From: Roseovarius sp. S88 | GTDB taxonomy: Bacteria > Pseudomonadota > Alphaproteobacteria > Rhodobacterales > Rhodobacteraceae | Direction of reading: 5' to 3' | Length of the DNA stretch: 64,000 bases | Assembly (NCBI RefSeq): GCF_037023735.1 | Contig: NZ_CP146069.1 | Span: 2,645,501 to 2,709,500, forward strand | Part shown: one piece after another, positions 60,948 to 64,000 of the stretch | Position numbering within the stretch: the first letter of the stretch is position 1 | Layout: each line of letters opens with the position of its first letter | Made by a program: the position numbers and the translations under genes | Notes under the pieces: generated by a model | Seen by the model: only the letters and a program-made list of their open reading frames with translations | Database searches by the model: none | Told to the model about the DNA's origin: nothing

Positions 60948-61427
60948 ATGAGCAAAATTCACGTCACCACAAAGATCAACGGCGACCCGACCGAGTTCCT
61001 CTGTGAACCTGACGAGACGCTTCTGGATGTGCTGCGCGACCGGCTGGGCATGACCGGCTCGAAGGAAGGCTGCGGCACGGGCGACTGCGGGGCCTGCTCG
61101 GTCACCGTGAATGGCCGTCTGGTCTGTTCCTGCCTTGTGCTGGGGGCCGAGGCCGAGGGGGCTGAGGTGGCCACCATCGAAGGCATGGCCGAGGGCGATC
61201 AGCTTCACCCGCTGCAGCGGCACTTCATAGAACACGCCGCCCTGCAATGCGGCATCTGTACACCCGGCATTCTTGTGGCGGCCAAATCTCTGCTCGAACA
61301 CAACCCCGACCCCACCGAGGAAGAGGCACGCTACTGGCTGGCGGGCAATCTCTGCCGCTGCACGGGTTATGACAAAATCATCCGCGCCGTAATGGCTGCG
61401 GGCAAGGAAATGCGGGAGGCATCGTAA
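60948..61427 (+). CDS. Molybdenum hydroxylase, 2Fe-2S (small) subunit
   Basis: A 159-residue protein with two 2Fe-2S clusters. The ferredoxin-like ligands are Cys42, Cys47, Cys50 and Cys60 or 62 (EGCGTGDCGACSV), and the helical-domain ligands are Cys101, Cys104, Cys136 and Cys138 (CGICTPG, CRC). ATG 60948 lies 4 bp after the medium-subunit stop; an earlier in-frame ATG inside the previous gene is not likely. Its stop overlaps the large-subunit start (TAATG). Confidence 0.95.
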   Translation: MSKIHVTTKINGDPTEFLCEPDETLLDVLRDRLGMTGSKEGCGTGDCGACSVTVNGRLVCSCLVLGAEAEGAEVATIEGMAEGDQLHPLQRHFIEHAALQCGICTPGILVAAKSLLEHNPDPTEEEARYWLAGNLCRCTGYDKIIRAVMAAGKEMREAS

Positions 61428-63679
61428 TGGCACTCGACAGCAAACAAGTTCTGGATACACGGGAATTCAAGGTTGTCGGCACGCGCGTGCTGCGGCCCGA
61501 TGGCGTGGATAAAGTGACCGGCAAGGCGCGGTTTGGCGCAGATATCACAGCGCCGGGCATGCTTGTGGGGCTGGTGCTGCGCTCACCGCACGCCCATGCC
61601 AAAATCAAATCGATTGACACCTCCGCCGCCGAGGCGATGGAGGGTGTGCATGCAGTGGTCACCGCCGCAGATTTCGCACCCATCGAGGATGATGATTTCA
61701 CTGCAGATATCCTCGACAACTGCATGGCACGTGAGAAAGCCCTCTATGACGGGCATGCCGTCGCCGCCGTTGCGGCCAGCTCCAACCACATCGCCAAAAA
61801 GGCGCTGAAGGCGATCAAGGTCGATTACGAAGTGCTTGACCATGTGACGGACGTGGATGAGGCCATCAAACCCGGCGCACCGATCCTGCACGCGAGCGGC
61901 GGCAATGAATCCGTGCCCGAAGGCAGCAGCAAAAACATCATGGCGCGCTATGAGTTTGGCCATGGCGATGTCGAGACCGGGCTGAAGAACGCCGACCGCG
62001 TGCTGGAGCGCAGCTACAAGACCGAGGCGACGCATCAGGGCTATATCGAGCCGCACGCCTGCCTTGCGCAGATGGGTCCCGATGGGCAGGCCGATCTGTG
62101 GTGTTGCACCCAAGGGCATTACATGGTGCGCAACACCTGTGCCGCCATTCTGGGCCTCGACCAAGGCCAGCTGCGCGTCACCGCGTCTGAGATTGGCGGC
62201 GGTTTTGGCGGCAAGACAACAGTGTTCCTGGAACCTGTCGCCCTGATGCTGGCCAAGAAATCCTCGCGCCCTGTGAAAATGGTCATGACCCGGTCCGAGG
62301 TGCTTCGGGCCACAGGGCCGACCGCCTCAAGTTCGGTTGATGTCCGCATCGGCATGACCAAGGACGGTCTGATCACCGCCGCGAGCGCCGAGCTGCGCTA
62401 TCAGGGTGGGGCCTATGCCGGGTCGCCTGTGGAATTCGGCTCAATGTCAGCCTTCGCACCTTATGACCTTGAAAACGTGCAGACAATCGGCTGGGACATC
62501 GTCACCAACCGGCCTAAGCAAGCCGCCTATCGTGCCCCCGGCGCGCCCATGGCGGCCTTCGCGGTGGAATCTGCCATTGACGAACTGGCCAAGGGTTTTG
62601 GTCTTGATCCGTTGGAAGTGCGTCTGAAAAACGCTGCGCGTGAAGGCACGGTGGCTTCTTATGGCCCCACCTATCCGGCGATTGGTCTGGAAGCGACTTT
62701 GCGCACGGCCAAAGACCACCCGCACTGGACTGCGCCTTTGGGTGAAAACCAAGGTCGCGGCGTCGCCTGTGGCTTCTGGTTCAACTTTGGCGGGGACACC
62801 TGTGTGTCGCTCAACATCACGCCCGATGGCACCGTGACGGTCAGCGAAGGCAACCCTGACATCGGCGGATCGCGTGCGTCGATGTCGATGATGGCCGCAG
62901 AAGAGCTGGGCATTCCTTATGAGAAGGTCCGCACGATTGTGGCCGACACCGGTAGCCTTGGTCAGAACGAAGTCACAGACGGCTCTCGCGTGACCTTTGC
63001 CGTGGGCCTGGCCACGATTGAAGCTGCACGTGCCGCCAAGCGCGAGATGTGCAAGCGCGCCGCGATGGCCTGGGGCATCGAGCCCGAGGCGGTGGAATGG
63101 AAAGACGGTGCCGCGCACCCGGCAGGCCCCAATGCGGGCACACATCCGCCCATGAGCCTCGCAGAAATTGCAGCCATTGCCTCCAACACAGGCGGGCCGA
63201 TTGCGGGCCACCATGAGGCCAACCCCGAAGGCGCTGGCGTCAGCTTTGCCACCCATATGGTGGATACCGAAGTGGACCCCGAAACAGGTGCAGTGAAGAT
63301 CCTGCGCTATACGGTCTTCCAGGATGCAGGCAAGGCTGTGCATCCCGACTACGTGGAAGGCCAGTTTCAGGGCGGTGCCGTGCAAGGCATCGGCTGGGCG
63401 CTGAACGAGGAATATATCTACGGCGAGGATGGCATCCTGCAGAATGCAGGTTTTCTTGATTACCGCATCCCCGTCGCCTCAGACCTGCCGATGATCGACA
63501 CCGTGATTTTGGAAATCCCCAATCCGGGCCACCCTTACGGCGTGCGCGGTGTGGGCGAGACATCCATCGTGCCCCCCTTGGCCGCCATCGCCAACTCGGT
63601 GAGTGCGGCGTCTGGTGTACGGATGCAGGATTTGCCAATGTCACCCCCCAAGGTATTGAAAGCCATACAGGATCAGTGA
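61427..63679 (+). CDS. Molybdenum hydroxylase, molybdopterin-binding (large) subunit
   Basis: A 750-residue catalytic subunit. Blocks are VLRPDGVDKVTGKARFGADI near the start, IGGGFGGKTTVFLEPVALML (Moco-binding Gly-rich loop), QAAYRAPGAPMAAFAVESAI, GSLGQNEVTDGSRVTFAVGL and the catalytic Glu711 in RGVGETSIVPPL. The family hydroxylates aldehydes, purines or N-heterocycles at carbon, with water as oxygen source. The CO-dehydrogenase active-site Cys motif is not apparent. Substrate is unknown; the neighbours suggest an N-heterocycle or an aldehyde from amine breakdown. Confidence 0.92.
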   Translation: MALDSKQVLDTREFKVVGTRVLRPDGVDKVTGKARFGADITAPGMLVGLVLRSPHAHAKIKSIDTSAAEAMEGVHAVVTAADFAPIEDDDFTADILDNCMAREKALYDGHAVAAVAASSNHIAKKALKAIKVDYEVLDHVTDVDEAIKPGAPILHASGGNESVPEGSSKNIMARYEFGHGDVETGLKNADRVLERSYKTEATHQGYIEPHACLAQMGPDGQADLWCCTQGHYMVRNTCAAILGLDQGQLRVTASEIGGGFGGKTTVFLEPVALMLAKKSSRPVKMVMTRSEVLRATGPTASSSVDVRIGMTKDGLITAASAELRYQGGAYAGSPVEFGSMSAFAPYDLENVQTIGWDIVTNRPKQAAYRAPGAPMAAFAVESAIDELAKGFGLDPLEVRLKNAAREGTVASYGPTYPAIGLEATLRTAKDHPHWTAPLGENQGRGVACGFWFNFGGDTCVSLNITPDGTVTVSEGNPDIGGSRASMSMMAAEELGIPYEKVRTIVADTGSLGQNEVTDGSRVTFAVGLATIEAARAAKREMCKRAAMAWGIEPEAVEWKDGAAHPAGPNAGTHPPMSLAEIAAIASNTGGPIAGHHEANPEGAGVSFATHMVDTEVDPETGAVKILRYTVFQDAGKAVHPDYVEGQFQGGAVQGIGWALNEEYIYGEDGILQNAGFLDYRIPVASDLPMIDTVILEIPNPGHPYGVRGVGETSIVPPLAAIANSVSAASGVRMQDLPMSPPKVLKAIQDQ

Positions 63680-63724
63680 TGTGACGTCCCGGGCCAGCCC
63701 CGGGACCTCCACCCGAGGCGCGCC

Positions 63725-63970
63725 ATGGTCAAAGTGAAAATCTGGGGCTCTCTGGCCGCCTTTGCCGAGGATCAGCGCGAGGTAGAGGTTGAGGCCAGCA
63801 CCTTGCGCGAGTTGCTGGAGCGGCTGGGGCATAGTTACCCCGGCCTCAAACCGCAACTGGAGCGCGGCGTGTCCGTCTCAATTGACGGGCGGATTTACAA
63901 TGACAGCTGGTTCCAGCCGATCAAGCCCGATAGCGAAGTGGTGCTTCTGGCGCGGTTAAAGGGGGGATAG
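63725..63970 (+). CDS. MoaD/ThiS-like small sulfur-carrier-type protein
   Basis: An 81-residue beta-grasp protein beginning MVKVKIWGSLAAFAEDQREV and ending LLARLKGG. The C-terminal Gly-Gly is the hallmark of MoaD and ThiS sulfur carriers. It lies 45 bp after the molybdenum hydroxylase large subunit, which suggests a role in molybdopterin sulfuration or cofactor supply for that enzyme. It could instead be an unrelated beta-grasp carrier. The 30 bp to the window end hold nothing recognisable. Confidence 0.8.
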   Translation: MVKVKIWGSLAAFAEDQREVEVEASTLRELLERLGHSYPGLKPQLERGVSVSIDGRIYNDSWFQPIKPDSEVVLLARLKGG

Positions 63971-64000
63971 GCCGGACGTCGCACCGACCGATCCAAGTAA

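Noticed and set aside
61427..63679. Calling the Mo hydroxylase an aerobic CO dehydrogenase (coxMSL)
   Set aside because: The M-S-L order fits, but the form I CoxL active-site loop with its Cys was not found.

Overview
The window is an almost complete photosynthesis gene cluster of an alphaproteobacterium, most likely a marine Rhodobacteraceae (Roseobacter-type aerobic anoxygenic phototroph), followed by an organic-nitrogen uptake and catabolism region. The evidence for the lineage is the spheroidenone-type carotenoid set (crtA, crtI, crtB, tspO, crtC, crtD, crtE, crtF), a puf operon ending in the tetraheme pufC rather than pufX, the O2-dependent cyclase acsF with no bchE, and the PpsR/PpaA regulator pair. 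Species cannot be fixed from sequence reading alone.

Layout. 1-1176: start of an fdsB-like formate dehydrogenase gene and a LysR regulator, the left edge. 1269-5952 (minus): bchG-bch2-bchP-idi and bchJ, the last with a perfect FNR-type box upstream. 6100-8374 (minus): ppsR and ppaA. 8727-24556 (plus): bchF-N-B-H-L-M-lhaA-puhA-B-C-bciE-acsF-puhE-hemA and cycA. 24684-26285 (minus): a BCCT transporter inside the cluster. 26676-39883 (minus): crtE-crtF-bchC-bchX-(small ORF)-bchY-bchZ-pufQ-B-A-L-M-C-dxs, the classic superoperon order. 39989-42408 (plus): crtD-crtC. 42431-45491 (minus): crtI-crtB-tspO. 45584-49859 (plus): crtA-bchI-bchD-bchO.

Together these genes make ALA (hemA), C5 isoprenoid units (dxs, idi), bacteriochlorophyll a, spheroidenone-series carotenoids, the RC-LH1 complex (puf, puhA), its assembly factors (lhaA, puhB, puhC, puhE, pufQ) and the electron donors (cycA, pufC). 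Eight perfect TGT-N12-ACA palindromes, two pairs of them in tandem with 7 or 8 bp between, sit in the control regions of bchG, ppaA/bchF, bchC, crtE/crtD and crtI/crtA. This is the expected operator pattern of PpsR, encoded in the window.

49865-63970: an SDR and a metallo-beta-lactamase-fold hydrolase, a three-gene betaine-type ABC transporter behind a strong palindromic operator, an EamA permease, a GcvT-like protein, a Rieske oxygenase, a LysR regulator, a three-subunit molybdenum hydroxylase and a MoaD-like protein. The combination suggests use of an N-methylated, possibly heterocyclic, betaine. The substrate is not shown by the sequence.

Points to check first: bchL is broken by a one-base loss in a G run inside its P-loop; crtC has no normal start codon near its conserved N-terminus; a 45-codon ORF is coupled between bchX and bchY; four 11-bp tandem repeats sit between bchY and bchZ; an FNR box precedes bchJ although bchE is absent. 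No tRNA, rRNA, CRISPR array or insertion sequence was seen.
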